DNA of 64,000 nt, taken from positions 186,001-250,000 of the forward strand of contig NZ_QWGE01000002.1 in NCBI RefSeq assembly GCF_003576375.1, read 5' to 3'. Of the stretch, positions 7,883-17,268 are shown piece by piece (the stretch's first letter is position 1; every line of letters starts with the position of its first letter). A program made the position numbers and the translations under genes. Below the pieces are notes generated by a model that had not been told where the DNA came from, did not search any database, and saw only the letters and a program-made list of their open reading frames with translations. The stretch comes from Pontibacter oryzae. Lineage in GTDB: Bacteria; Bacteroidota; Bacteroidia; Cytophagales; Hymenobacteraceae.

Positions 7883-10800
7883 ATGAAGATAGCTTACAAA
7901 GTAGCGCTTGCATCCGTACTGGCCGGAGGCTCCCATGTGGTAGCGGCCCAGCATACGCAAGTTTTCACCTCTGAAGAGAGATACTTCCACGAAGGAATCG
8001 AGCTTTTCGACCGCGCCAAGTATGGCTCGGCGCAGGAAGCTTTTAAGAAGTATATCGAGCTGATCGGAAATGACGCTAGAACAGCAGACGCACGGTATTA
8101 CTATGCTCTAAGCGGCTTATACCTGCTACACCCGGACGCGGAGCAGCTGGTACTTGACTTCGTGAAAAAGTACCCAACGCACCCTAAAACGGCACTGGCC
8201 AATTACGAGCTCGGTTTATACTACTTCGAGCAGAAAGACTACAAGAAGGCCGTTGAGCTTCTAAAAGATGCCCCGATACACCTGCTGAGTACCAAGCAGA
8301 ACGACGAACTAGAGTTTAAGCTAGGCTATTCATACTTTGCCACCAAGGATTTCGAGAATGCCAAGATCTGGTTCGATAAGAACAAGACGACCGGTTTCGA
8401 GCAAAACGAGCACCGCTTTGCCTATGCCTCTAACTACTACGCCGGCTATATTTCTTACCGCCAGGGCGATTACGCAGCAGCCAAAGCTGACCTAAAGATT
8501 GCAGAGAAAAACGAGGCATACGCCAGCATCGTGCCTTACATGATCACCGAGATCCTGTACAAGGAGAACGATATCTACGAAGTGATCCGCTACGGCGAAG
8601 CTTCATTGGCCAGAAAACCACAGGTGCAGCAAGCCGATGAGATTGCCCTTTTGGTAGGCGATGCCTATTATCAGAAAGCGGATTACAAAACGGCTGAGAA
8701 GTATTTTAGCCAGTACGCCAAAGGCAAGCGCACGCTGGAGCCAGTTATTCAGTACAAGATTGCCGTAACCGACTACAAGAACAACAACTACAAAAACGCT
8801 GTCGCCAATTTTAAGGAGGTCGCGCTTAAAAAGGATGCCCTTGGCCAGAATGCCGCTTACTATTTAGGCTTGAGCTACCTGAAGGAAGATAACAAACAGT
8901 TTGCCCTTACCGCCTTCGACCAGGCCCGTAAAAGCGACCTGGATAAAGACGTGACCGAAGCCGCTACGCTGAAGTATGCGCAGGTAAACTTTGAACTTGG
9001 TAACTTCCGGGAGGTGATTAACTCGCTGGCAGATTTCGGCAAGAATTACCCGAACTCTGACCAGGCTGAAGAGGCTGACCGCCTGTTGAGCGAATCATAC
9101 TTTGGCTCGAACGATTATGCCGCTGCTATCCGCCACATTGAGGGTTTGGAGAAGAAAAGCTGGCGCATTCTGCAGACCTACCAGCGCGTAACGTATTACC
9201 ACGGCGTAAACCTGTTTAACGACAGTAAGTTTCCGCAGGCTGTGCAAATGCTCGATAAGTCGCTGCAGTACCCTTATGATAAGGAAGTTACGGCTGCCAG
9301 CCATTTCGTAAAAGGCGAGGCATACTCTATTGGGCAGCGCTACAACGATGCTATCAACAGTTATGCCGCCGTTTTCCGTACAGCACCAAACGCTAAGGAA
9401 GATTACTATATTAAATCGCGCTACGGCATTGGGTATGCATACTTCAACACCAAAGAGTATGACAAGGCCCTGACACACTTTAAAGCTTACCTGGATAACA
9501 TTCAGCCAAGCAACCCGAACTACAACGATGCGACGGTGCGCCTGGCGGATACTTACTATGTAAACAAAAACTATAACGAGGCGCTTAACCTCTATGAGCG
9601 CGTTATTTCCACTAGCTCCCCAGACCGGGATTATGCGTTTTTCCAGAAGGGCGTAGTGCTCAGCATTCTTAACCGTAACGATAAAGCCAAAGGCGCGCTG
9701 CAGGAGCTCATCAATAAATTCCCGAACTCACGTTACCGCGACGATGCCATGTACCAGTATGCGGTGATCGATTTTGAGGGAGGTAACTACCAGGCTGCCG
9801 TCCAGGGCTTTACAAAGCTCATTAACGGAGTGCCGGACAGCAAGCTAGTACCAAACGCTCTACAGAAACGCGGTATAGCATACTCAAACCTGCGCCAAAA
9901 CGACCTGGCTATTGCCGACCAGCAGCGCGTGCTGAACGATTTCCCAGATTCTAAAGTAGCCAGCGGCGCTCTATACAGCTTGCAGGAAGTGTTGGGCCAG
10001 GAAAACAGAAGCAATGAGTTTGATCAGTATGTAGACAAGTATAAATCTGCCAACCCGGAGAGCAGTGCTCTGGAAAGTATTGAGTTTGAGGCGGCTAAGA
10101 CCTTATACTTTAACCAGAAGTATGACCAGGCTGTAGTGAAACTGGAGAACTACATAAAGTCTTACCCGAAAAGCAGCTTCGTGCCGGATGCGCGCTACTA
10201 CCTCGCAGATTCATACTTGCGCAATAACAATGCAGCTACAGGTATAAAACTGATGAAGCAGGTTGCAACCGAAAACCGCTCGGAGTTTGTGAACCGTGCC
10301 ATCCAGCGTGTGGCCGATTTAGAGTTTGAAGCAAAGAATTACCCAGAGGCCATAAAATATTACAGCCGCCTGCGCGATGTGGCAACCAACCGCAAGGAGC
10401 AACAAACTGCATTGCTCGGCCTGATGCAGACATACTTCCGCACCAGCGATTTCGCCGGTACGAAACGTGTAGCCGCCGAACTCATTAGCCAGGGCAACGC
10501 CTCGCTTAATGCTTACAACTCTGCTTTACTGTTTAGAGGCAAAGCTACTTATGCACAGGGAAGTATGGAGCAGGCGCTAACTGAATTGCGCGAAACCAGC
10601 AACTCGGCCAACGACATAAACGGAGCCGAGGCGCATTACCTTATCTCTGAAATTCAGTACAAGCAGAAGAAGTATAAAGAGGCACTGGATCATGCCTTTG
10701 AGTTCAGCAACAAGTTCGGCAGCTACGACTTCTGGCTGGGTAAAACGTTCCTGCTGATCGCTGATATTTATACGGCGCAGAACGAGACGTTCCAAGCACG

Positions 10801-11008
10801 CGCTACGCTCAACTCTATCATCGATAATGCTCCTAACCAGGAGATTGTGGCAGAAGCGAAGCAGAAATTGGCTAAAATGGATGGCAAAAACGCCTCTAAA
10901 GCCACACAGCAGGCGCAACCGCAAAATTTGCAGCCAAACGCTCAGCCAGCACGCATCGATACCACGATCAATGAGCAGCCAGCCGACACAACCGGACAGC
11001 AGAACTAG
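7883..11008 (+). CDS. Secreted tetratricopeptide-repeat protein (about 1041 residues)
   Basis: A periplasmic or outer-membrane-associated scaffold built almost entirely from TPR units. The frame is open from an ATG at 7787, but I start at 7883, where a signal peptide begins (MKIAYKVALASVLAGG..VVAAQ). Repeats run from about residue 25 to 990. Examples are YFHEGIELFDRAKYGSAQEAFKKYIE, written here only to show the A/Y spacing, and later units of the form Y..A..F......P.S. The C-terminus is a Gln/Pro/Thr-rich tail. TPR proteins of this kind hold protein complexes together; no enzyme domain is present. The gene is the first of a run leading through an outer-membrane barrel to ExbB/ExbD/TonB-like proteins, suggesting a partner of that system. 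This is inference from context. Confidence 0.85.
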   Translation: MKIAYKVALASVLAGGSHVVAAQHTQVFTSEERYFHEGIELFDRAKYGSAQEAFKKYIELIGNDARTADARYYYALSGLYLLHPDAEQLVLDFVKKYPTHPKTALANYELGLYYFEQKDYKKAVELLKDAPIHLLSTKQNDELEFKLGYSYFATKDFENAKIWFDKNKTTGFEQNEHRFAYASNYYAGYISYRQGDYAAAKADLKIAEKNEAYASIVPYMITEILYKENDIYEVIRYGEASLARKPQVQQADEIALLVGDAYYQKADYKTAEKYFSQYAKGKRTLEPVIQYKIAVTDYKNNNYKNAVANFKEVALKKDALGQNAAYYLGLSYLKEDNKQFALTAFDQARKSDLDKDVTEAATLKYAQVNFELGNFREVINSLADFGKNYPNSDQAEEADRLLSESYFGSNDYAAAIRHIEGLEKKSWRILQTYQRVTYYHGVNLFNDSKFPQAVQMLDKSLQYPYDKEVTAASHFVKGEAYSIGQRYNDAINSYAAVFRTAPNAKEDYYIKSRYGIGYAYFNTKEYDKALTHFKAYLDNIQPSNPNYNDATVRLADTYYVNKNYNEALNLYERVISTSSPDRDYAFFQKGVVLSILNRNDKAKGALQELINKFPNSRYRDDAMYQYAVIDFEGGNYQAAVQGFTKLINGVPDSKLVPNALQKRGIAYSNLRQNDLAIADQQRVLNDFPDSKVASGALYSLQEVLGQENRSNEFDQYVDKYKSANPESSALESIEFEAAKTLYFNQKYDQAVVKLENYIKSYPKSSFVPDARYYLADSYLRNNNAATGIKLMKQVATENRSEFVNRAIQRVADLEFEAKNYPEAIKYYSRLRDVATNRKEQQTALLGLMQTYFRTSDFAGTKRVAAELISQGNASLNAYNSALLFRGKATYAQGSMEQALTELRETSNSANDINGAEAHYLISEIQYKQKKYKEALDHAFEFSNKFGSYDFWLGKTFLLIADIYTAQNETFQARATLNSIIDNAPNQEIVAEAKQKLAKMDGKNASKATQQAQPQNLQPNAQPARIDTTINEQPADTTGQQN

Positions 11009-11041
11009 TCAGAATTACAGTATTAGAAGAGATTCATCCCC

Positions 11042-12733
11042 ATGAAAAATAAAATAAGATTAGCTTCCCTTGCCATCGTGATGTCTGTTGGGTACAGTTA
11101 CCTGAACACGGCGCAGGCGCAGAACCAAGGCTGGAATGAAGGCACCAAACTAGAGGATGCTGAGGTAGTAGTGGAAAAGAGCCGTGTGATCGAACTGCCG
11201 CAGGCTGCCCGTAACTACGAGAAGTTCCGAATTAACCCGCCCCAGATCGGCGACCGCAACGTGCGCTACCGCTTCAATGATTACCGCCTGCCGTCGCAGG
11301 ATATTGAGCTGCAGATGCGCGTGCTTACCATTAAGCAGGACGAGCTCACGAAACTTTACGGAAACTACTTGAAAGCCGGCCTGGGCAACTATGGCTCGCT
11401 TTACCTAAAGGGCTATTTCCACAACAAGCGCAGCGATGTTGCTAGCTACGGCGCGCAGGTTAGCCATATTTCTTCTTCGCGCGGGCCGGTGGATAAGGAC
11501 AACTCAGCAGTCTCTAACTCAGACATCAGCCTGAACGGAGAGCGCTATCTGAAAGGCTTTACCGTTGGCGGCGACCTGAAGTATGGCCGTGAGAAGCGCT
11601 ATTTTTACGGGTACGAGCCGTTGGTTGATGGCGCCGAGGTTGACCGCGATACCATCAAGCAGGTGTTTAACAGAGTGCAGGCGCAGGGCTTTTTCCATAA
11701 CCAGACCTCCGGTGCGCCTTTCCTCTACAAAGCCAATGCCCGCGTGCAGTACATCAACGATGCCTACGACATGAGCGAGAGCAACTTTGCCGTAGACCTT
11801 CGCAGCGAGTATGGCATAGATGAGCTTTCAGCTTTTAAGGTAGATGCTGATCTGTCATTCCTGTCGCACCAGGATTCATCCTCGGTTAGCCGTGGCTTCT
11901 TCAAAGTGCATGCCGCTTACGAACGCAAACTAAATGCACTTCGCCTGACTTTAGGTGCTAAGGTGGCTTACACCGGTGATGATGTAAACTCCACGCGCAA
12001 CTTTAACGTGTACCCGATGGTGCAGTTGGGCCTTGAGCCGGTAGAGGGTAACCTGTTGATTTACGGTGGAATAGGAGGTGATCTTGAAAGAACTACTCTA
12101 TACAGTCTGACTCAGGAAAACCCATACCTTGCGCCAAACGTGCAAGTGGCTGATGTAAACAAAGGACTAGAGCTTTACGGTGGTTTCCAGGCGAACATTG
12201 CCAACTATGTGCACCTGAATGGCCGCGTAGCCTACCAAAACTTCCGCAACCTATACTTCTTTAACAACAACGCAGCCGACCCTTCTAAATTCGATTTGAT
12301 TTATGACGATGGAGTAACAAATGTGTTCAATGTTTTTGCAGAGGCTTCATTCAACTATTCCGATGAAATCCGTTTGGGTTTAAAGGCTGACTATAACAGC
12401 TATAACACGGATGACCTGGAGCAACCCTTCCACCGCCCAGAGCTGATGGCAAGTGTTTACGGCACGTACAACTTCTACGACAAGATTCTGTTTAATTCAG
12501 AACTTTATTATATTGGGGATTCATTTGGCCAAATCACGCAAATGGACGGTACCACTGTGTTGCGCCAGACCGATTCTATCATCGATCTGAACCTGAAAGC
12601 AGATTACCGTTTCACGAATAACTTTACAGTTTTCCTGATGGCCAACAATATATTTGGTAAGAAATACGAGCGTTTCGTAAATTACCCGAACAAAAGTGTT
12701 AACCTACTTGGAGGAGTAACATATTCCTTCTAA
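11042..12733 (+). CDS. Outer-membrane beta-barrel protein (TonB-dependent-receptor-like, plugless)
   Basis: A 563-residue protein with an N-terminal signal peptide (MKNKIRLASLAIVMSVGYSY..AQA) and a long series of alternating aromatic beta strands. It ends in NLLGGVTYSF, with the terminal Phe expected of outer-membrane barrels folded by the BAM complex. The last third resembles the C-terminal barrel of TonB-dependent receptors (FTVFLMANNIFGKKYERF). No plug domain or carboxypeptidase-like extension is present, and the protein is shorter than real receptors. It follows the TPR gene after 33 bp and precedes the HU/SPOR gene by about 10 bp, so co-transcription is likely. Its ligand is unknown. Confidence 0.8.
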   Translation: MKNKIRLASLAIVMSVGYSYLNTAQAQNQGWNEGTKLEDAEVVVEKSRVIELPQAARNYEKFRINPPQIGDRNVRYRFNDYRLPSQDIELQMRVLTIKQDELTKLYGNYLKAGLGNYGSLYLKGYFHNKRSDVASYGAQVSHISSSRGPVDKDNSAVSNSDISLNGERYLKGFTVGGDLKYGREKRYFYGYEPLVDGAEVDRDTIKQVFNRVQAQGFFHNQTSGAPFLYKANARVQYINDAYDMSESNFAVDLRSEYGIDELSAFKVDADLSFLSHQDSSSVSRGFFKVHAAYERKLNALRLTLGAKVAYTGDDVNSTRNFNVYPMVQLGLEPVEGNLLIYGGIGGDLERTTLYSLTQENPYLAPNVQVADVNKGLELYGGFQANIANYVHLNGRVAYQNFRNLYFFNNNAADPSKFDLIYDDGVTNVFNVFAEASFNYSDEIRLGLKADYNSYNTDDLEQPFHRPELMASVYGTYNFYDKILFNSELYYIGDSFGQITQMDGTTVLRQTDSIIDLNLKADYRFTNNFTVFLMANNIFGKKYERFVNYPNKSVNLLGGVTYSF

Positions 12734-12743
12734 CAAAGTGCCT

Positions 12744-13901
12744 ATGGTTGAGAAACATATAAAGTCTCTGCTCTACGATCACGACTGCGTTATCATCCCT
12801 GAATTTGGAGGGCTGATTGCGCGTTATGTTCCTGCCCGTATAAATCCGGTAAAGCATACGCTGGCACCACCATCCAAAAAGATTGCTTTCAACGAAAAGC
12901 TGATCCTGAACGACGGTCTGCTGATCAGTACGATTGCGCATTACAACGACATCACCAAGGAGGAAGCTCATCGGCGCGTGGCGGAGTTTGTGCATCAAGC
13001 CAAAAGCAAACTGCATCACTATAACCGCTTTGAGCTGAGCGACATCGGTGTTTTCCGGTACAACGCTGAGCGTAGGCTGGTTTTTGAGTATGTAGAGGCT
13101 GATAACATGCTGGAGGCAAGTTTTGGTTTACCTGAGCTTATTGCCAGGCCGGTACGTGTGGAAGAGCCTGCCGTGCTGCGCACGCTTATTAAAGAGCGGC
13201 AGCAGGAACTGGCTGAGGAGAAGCAGCCGCTGCGCCGCCGCATCAAACGCGCCTACCACATGGCTGCCGGCTTAGCGTTGGCGGGTTTATCTGTGTCTGC
13301 TTTGTACTTCCTGTCTTTGCAGGCGGATTATAACCTGAGCAGCCTGAACCCAATGGCCTTGTTTGCGAACGGGTATAGCAGCAGCGCACATATTATGCCT
13401 AACCGTTACGATGTAAATTATGTGCCTTTCACAGAAGATGAGCGACAACAAGCTTATTCAGCCATACTTCCTGTGGCTGGTGCAGATGGTTCCGGGCTAT
13501 CAGAGGAGTTTACAACGGACGAATCTGTGGATGATTCTGTAGCTGTTTCTGAAAGTATAGCTACAGCTGGTTCTGATGAATGGCTTGCTGCTGAGCAAGT
13601 TATAGAGGAGCCTGAAGCCGCGAAAGAGATTGTAGAATCAAAAATACCGGCACACATAATTAATAACCGAGATGGGCGTTCTTACATTATCTCTGGCGGT
13701 TATGCCCGTTTGGAGAATGCTGAGATGAGCCGGGAGCAGTTCAAGGAAAAAGGTCATCAAGTTAAAATCCTGACGCCTTATCCGGGCAGCCGCTTGTTCC
13801 GTGTGGCCGTAGCTGACTTCAATTCACCGGCAGAAGCGCAAGAGGCCCTGGACACTTATAGAAAGAAATTCGGAGACACACTTTGGGTACTTAATAATTA
13901 A
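12744..13901 (+). CDS. Membrane protein with HU-like (CCDC81-type) N-terminus and SPOR domain
   Basis: About 385 residues. The first 130 or so match the paired bacterial HU-CCDC81 domains (HIKSLLYDHDCVIIPEFGG, then ELSDIGVF near residue 95). These are HU-fold modules repurposed in Bacteroidota, probably for cytoplasmic protein or nucleic-acid binding. One membrane helix follows at about 170-192 (AAGLALAGLSVSALYFLSLQ), then a Ser/Glu-rich periplasmic linker. A C-terminal SPOR domain (about 308-385: YIISGGYARLENAE, LFRVAVADF) is expected to bind peptidoglycan stripped of stem peptides at division sites. A GTG six bases upstream is a possible alternative start. The protein links cytoplasm, membrane and cell wall next to the proton-channel genes. 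Confidence 0.85.
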   Translation: MVEKHIKSLLYDHDCVIIPEFGGLIARYVPARINPVKHTLAPPSKKIAFNEKLILNDGLLISTIAHYNDITKEEAHRRVAEFVHQAKSKLHHYNRFELSDIGVFRYNAERRLVFEYVEADNMLEASFGLPELIARPVRVEEPAVLRTLIKERQQELAEEKQPLRRRIKRAYHMAAGLALAGLSVSALYFLSLQADYNLSSLNPMALFANGYSSSAHIMPNRYDVNYVPFTEDERQQAYSAILPVAGADGSGLSEEFTTDESVDDSVAVSESIATAGSDEWLAAEQVIEEPEAAKEIVESKIPAHIINNRDGRSYIISGGYARLENAEMSREQFKEKGHQVKILTPYPGSRLFRVAVADFNSPAEAQEALDTYRKKFGDTLWVLNN

Positions 13902-13902
13902 C

Positions 13903-14613
13903 ATGACATCACTCTTATTACAAATCACTACATCGGCTGCGGCCGATACTACCGCAGCACTGGCAGAGGGGACTGAAGCTGCAGCGGACACCTCCGTATC
14001 GCTCTTTGATTTGGCCATGAATGGCGGGTGGGCCATGATTCCGCTTGCCCTGCTTTCGCTTGGTGCTATTTATATCTTTATGGAGCGTTATTTAACACTG
14101 AAGAAAGCTGCAAAAAATCCTGATGGGTTTAACGATCGCATTAAAAGTATGGTGTTGGCCGGTGATATTAACGGCGCCAAAATGCTTTGCGCCCAAACCA
14201 ACACGCCGGTTTCGCGCATGATCAGCAAAGGCGTGTCGCGCATTGGCAGCCCGCTGAAAAACATTGAGACATCCATTGAGAACGTAGGCAAGATCGAGAT
14301 CAGCCGCCTGGAGAAAAACCTTTCGGCACTTGCCACCATTGCGGGTGCGGCGCCAATGCTGGGTTTCCTGGGTACGGTAACAGGTATGATCGGTGCCTTT
14401 ATCGCGATCGCGCAGGCCGAAGGTTCTGTGAGCCCGAAGCTGCTTTCAAGCGGTATCTACGAGGCGATGGTAACTACGGCAACTGGCCTGATTATTGGTC
14501 TGCCAGCCTACGTAGGGTATAACTACCTGGTGTCTAAGATCGATAGCATTGTGCACGCCATGGAATACTCTTCCATCGAGTTCCTTGATCTACTACAAGA
14601 ACCACAGCTTTAA
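13903..14613 (+). CDS. exbB: MotA/TolQ/ExbB-family proton channel protein
   Basis: A 236-residue inner-membrane protein of the ExbB/TolQ family, which with ExbD forms a proton-driven motor that powers envelope processes. It has three membrane segments: about 40-62 (MIPLALLSLGAIYIFME), 145-172 (the conserved GAAPMLGFLGTVTGMIGAF stretch) and 188-210. The cytoplasmic loop lies between the first and second. The conserved Thr residues of the channel helix are present in GTVTGM. It follows the SPOR gene by one base and precedes exbD by two, so the genes are surely co-transcribed. Whether it works as Ton or Tol cannot be read from this subunit alone. Confidence 0.93.
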   Translation: MTSLLLQITTSAAADTTAALAEGTEAAADTSVSLFDLAMNGGWAMIPLALLSLGAIYIFMERYLTLKKAAKNPDGFNDRIKSMVLAGDINGAKMLCAQTNTPVSRMISKGVSRIGSPLKNIETSIENVGKIEISRLEKNLSALATIAGAAPMLGFLGTVTGMIGAFIAIAQAEGSVSPKLLSSGIYEAMVTTATGLIIGLPAYVGYNYLVSKIDSIVHAMEYSSIEFLDLLQEPQL

Positions 14614-14615
14614 GA

Positions 14616-15011
14616 ATGAATTTCCGCTCAAAAAACAGGATAAATGCAGAGTTCAGCATGTCGTCCATGACCGACATTATTTTCCTGTTGCTGATCTTCT
14701 TCATGCTTACCTCAAATTTCGTTACGCCATCAGGTTTACCAGTTAGCTTGCCTAGCAGCAAAACCTCTGACATTGTGATGCAGAAAATCAGCGTGACAAT
14801 TACTGAGGACATGCAGTATTACTTGAACGACAAGCCAATTGCGTTGGAGGAGATTGAGCCACAGCTGACTGAATTGCTGCAAGGAACAGAGGAAGGCGCC
14901 GTGGTGTTACACGTTGATAAGAGTGTGCCGGTAGAGCACCTCGTAAAGGTTGCCGGCATCGCCAAAAACCTGAATGCAAGTGTAACTTTGGCCACTGTGC
15001 CAACTGAATAA
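14616..15011 (+). CDS. exbD: ExbD/TolR-family biopolymer transport protein
   Basis: A 131-residue partner of the ExbB-type channel: a short cytoplasmic N-terminus, one membrane helix, and a periplasmic domain. The helix contains the essential proton-carrying Asp at residue 20 (MTDIIFLLLIFFML). The periplasmic part (about 45-131) is the usual ExbD fold, with VVLHVDKSVPVEHLVKV as the conserved strand-helix. It lies two bases after exbB and 11 before the TonB-like gene. Confidence 0.93.
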   Translation: MNFRSKNRINAEFSMSSMTDIIFLLLIFFMLTSNFVTPSGLPVSLPSSKTSDIVMQKISVTITEDMQYYLNDKPIALEEIEPQLTELLQGTEEGAVVLHVDKSVPVEHLVKVAGIAKNLNASVTLATVPTE

Positions 15012-15022
15012 GGATTTATACT

Positions 15023-15949
15023 ATGGCAATTGCCCTATCACAGGAAGAAGAGAAGAATAAACGGATAGCAGCCGGTGTGAGTATTGGCGTGCACGTCCTT
15101 ATTCTGCTTTTCCTGATTTACATGCTCGCATGGCGCGCCCCAGACCCGCCTGCACCCGAGTTAGGCATACAGCTTAACTTTGGTATGGATAACGTGGGCA
15201 GTGGTGATGTTCAGACACAGGCAACCCCTAACGAGTCGAAAAACGTGGAGGACAGCAAGCCTGCGCCCACGCAGCCAGACCCTGAACCGGAGCCGCAACC
15301 TGTGCCTGTTACCCAGCCAACACCGCCAGCGCAGCCAGTCGAGACGCCGAAGGTGACTACCACCACCGCCGAAGCACCTGTTTCGGTGAAAGAGGTAGTG
15401 AAGCCACAGCCAAAACCTACACCTACCAAGGAGCCGGCAAAGGAACCAACGCCTAAGCCACAGCCGCCAAAAGAGGAAGTGGTGAAGAAGGAGCCTGAAA
15501 AACCACGGTCATTGTATCCGGGCCAGCCGACAAACAGCACCGGAACCGGTAAAAACGGAACCTCGGATAAAGCCACAGGTAACAATAACGGCGACGACAC
15601 GGGCAAAGTAGGCGATAAAGGTTCTCCCGACGGTGACGTGAACGCAAAAGCGCTATATGGCAAGTCTGGAGGTGGAGCCGGTGGCTCGCTTAACATGCCA
15701 GGCTGGCGTTATGATATTGAGCCTAAACGCGACCCTTACAGTAACGAAACCGGCCTGATTCGCTTCAGAATCAGAATTGACGCTGACGGAAACTTTATGG
15801 GGGCCGAGGTTTTAGAGAGCAATGTATCTCCTAAGGTTTTAGACTGGTACAAGAAGCAACTCGAAAAAACCACCTTCAGCCCAACCGGCTCAGGAAGTGC
15901 CACCTCTGGCGCAACTGGTGTGGTTACCTTCCGTATTACTGCCCGCTAA
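15023..15949 (+). CDS. TonB-family energy transducer
   Basis: A 308-residue TonB-like protein. The N-terminus has a single membrane helix (about 15-36) with a His at residue 24, the position of the functional His in TonB. A long Pro/Lys/Glu-rich spacer follows (about 65-165, with repeated PEPEPQP- and PTKEP-type units) that can span the periplasm, then a Gly/Asp/Asn-rich hinge. A compact C-terminal domain (about 225-308: GLIRFRIRIDADGNF, TGVVTFRITAR) resembles the TonB/TolA C-terminal fold. It transmits the force of the ExbB/ExbD motor to an outer-membrane partner; the barrel and TPR proteins encoded upstream are the obvious candidates, by context only. Confidence 0.85.
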   Translation: MAIALSQEEEKNKRIAAGVSIGVHVLILLFLIYMLAWRAPDPPAPELGIQLNFGMDNVGSGDVQTQATPNESKNVEDSKPAPTQPDPEPEPQPVPVTQPTPPAQPVETPKVTTTTAEAPVSVKEVVKPQPKPTPTKEPAKEPTPKPQPPKEEVVKKEPEKPRSLYPGQPTNSTGTGKNGTSDKATGNNNGDDTGKVGDKGSPDGDVNAKALYGKSGGGAGGSLNMPGWRYDIEPKRDPYSNETGLIRFRIRIDADGNFMGAEVLESNVSPKVLDWYKKQLEKTTFSPTGSGSATSGATGVVTFRITAR

Positions 15950-15969
15950 TTTTAAATTATTTACATTTG

Positions 15970-17265
15970 ATGACTTATCAAGCCTGTCTTGATTACTTAT
16001 ACCAGCAATTGCCGATGTACCAACGCATCGGCAATGCTGCTTTTAAGAAGAGCCTGGACAATATTATAGCCCTGTGCGATGCCTTGGGCCAGCCGCAGCA
16101 CAAGTTTAAAAGTATACATGTGGCCGGCACCAACGGCAAGGGGAGCAGCTCTCACATGCTGGCTGCTGTTTTGCAGGAGGCTGGCTACAAAACCGGCCTT
16201 TATACGTCGCCCCACTTAAAGTCTTTCACTGAGCGCGTTCGGATAAACGGGGAGGAGTTGCCGCAGGCATACCTTGTGGACTTCGTGAAGCAGCACCAAG
16301 GTTTGTTCGAAAGTATAAAGCCTTCATTTTTCGAGATGACGGTGGCGCTCGCTTTTCAGTATTTTGCCGAAGAGCAGGTTGATGTTGCCGTGATAGAAGT
16401 AGGCTTGGGTGGCCGACTGGATTCCACGAACATTATCACACCCGAATTATCCCTGATCACCAATATCAGCTTTGACCACCAAAGTATGCTAGGTGATACA
16501 CTCGGGGCAATTGCCGCAGAAAAAGCAGGTATTATTAAGCCAAATGTACCGGTAGTAGTTAGCATGCGCCAGCCCGAGGCAGAGGAGGTATTTGTTGCCA
16601 AAGCCAGGGAAACCGGCTCTGATCTATACTTTGCCCCAGATTATTTTAGCTTAGATCCTACAGAAAGCAGTCTTGAAAAGCAGGTTTACAATGTCTACAA
16701 GCAGGGCCAGTTATACTTGTCTGAACTGGAGCTTGACCTAACAGGCATTTACCAAAAGTATAATTTGCCGGGCGTGTTGCAAGCCGTGCAGGTGCTGCAG
16801 GAGCAAAAAGAATATTTTATTTCTGAAGATGCCATGCGGCGTGGCCTTGCCAATACTAAACGTAATACTGGCTTAAAAGGCAGGTGGCAGGTTTTATCGC
16901 ATAATCCTTTAACTATTTGCGATACAGGGCATAACGAGGACGGTATTAAGCAAATACTGCAAGGCTTAGCCAGTCTAGACCCCAAGCAGGTGCACATGGT
17001 CTTTGGCGCCGTGAACGACAAGGACGTCAGTAAGATTCTGCGATTGTTACCTCAAAGCTATACTTACTATTTTTGCCAGGCCGAGATTCCGCGCGCGTTG
17101 CCGGTAGAGGATTTAGTAAAGCAGGCCAAAGAAGTAGGCTTGACAGGCGCTGCTTATGCTTCTGTGGCATCGGCTATACTTGGTGCGAAGGCAAATGCAG
17201 CCTCGGATGAGGTTATTTTTATCGGAGGTAGTACCTTTGTGGTTGCAGAAATAGAAGAACTATAA
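15970..17265 (+). CDS. folC: Bifunctional dihydrofolate/folylpolyglutamate synthase
   Basis: A Mur-ligase-family enzyme that adds glutamate to dihydropteroate and extends the polyglutamate tail of folates. The P-loop is GTNGKGSSSHML near residue 50. Other family marks are the segment around TSPHLKSFTERVRI, SFDHQSMLGDT near 170 and the C-terminal domain with CDTGHNEDGI near 320. The ATG at 15970 follows a TTG in frame; the ATG is preferred. It begins 20 nt after the TonB-like gene and is followed by trmB after three bases, so it probably shares the long transcript although its function is unrelated to the envelope genes. Confidence 0.93.
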   Translation: MTYQACLDYLYQQLPMYQRIGNAAFKKSLDNIIALCDALGQPQHKFKSIHVAGTNGKGSSSHMLAAVLQEAGYKTGLYTSPHLKSFTERVRINGEELPQAYLVDFVKQHQGLFESIKPSFFEMTVALAFQYFAEEQVDVAVIEVGLGGRLDSTNIITPELSLITNISFDHQSMLGDTLGAIAAEKAGIIKPNVPVVVSMRQPEAEEVFVAKARETGSDLYFAPDYFSLDPTESSLEKQVYNVYKQGQLYLSELELDLTGIYQKYNLPGVLQAVQVLQEQKEYFISEDAMRRGLANTKRNTGLKGRWQVLSHNPLTICDTGHNEDGIKQILQGLASLDPKQVHMVFGAVNDKDVSKILRLLPQSYTYYFCQAEIPRALPVEDLVKQAKEVGLTGAAYASVASAILGAKANAASDEVIFIGGSTFVVAEIEEL

Positions 17266-17268
17266 ATA

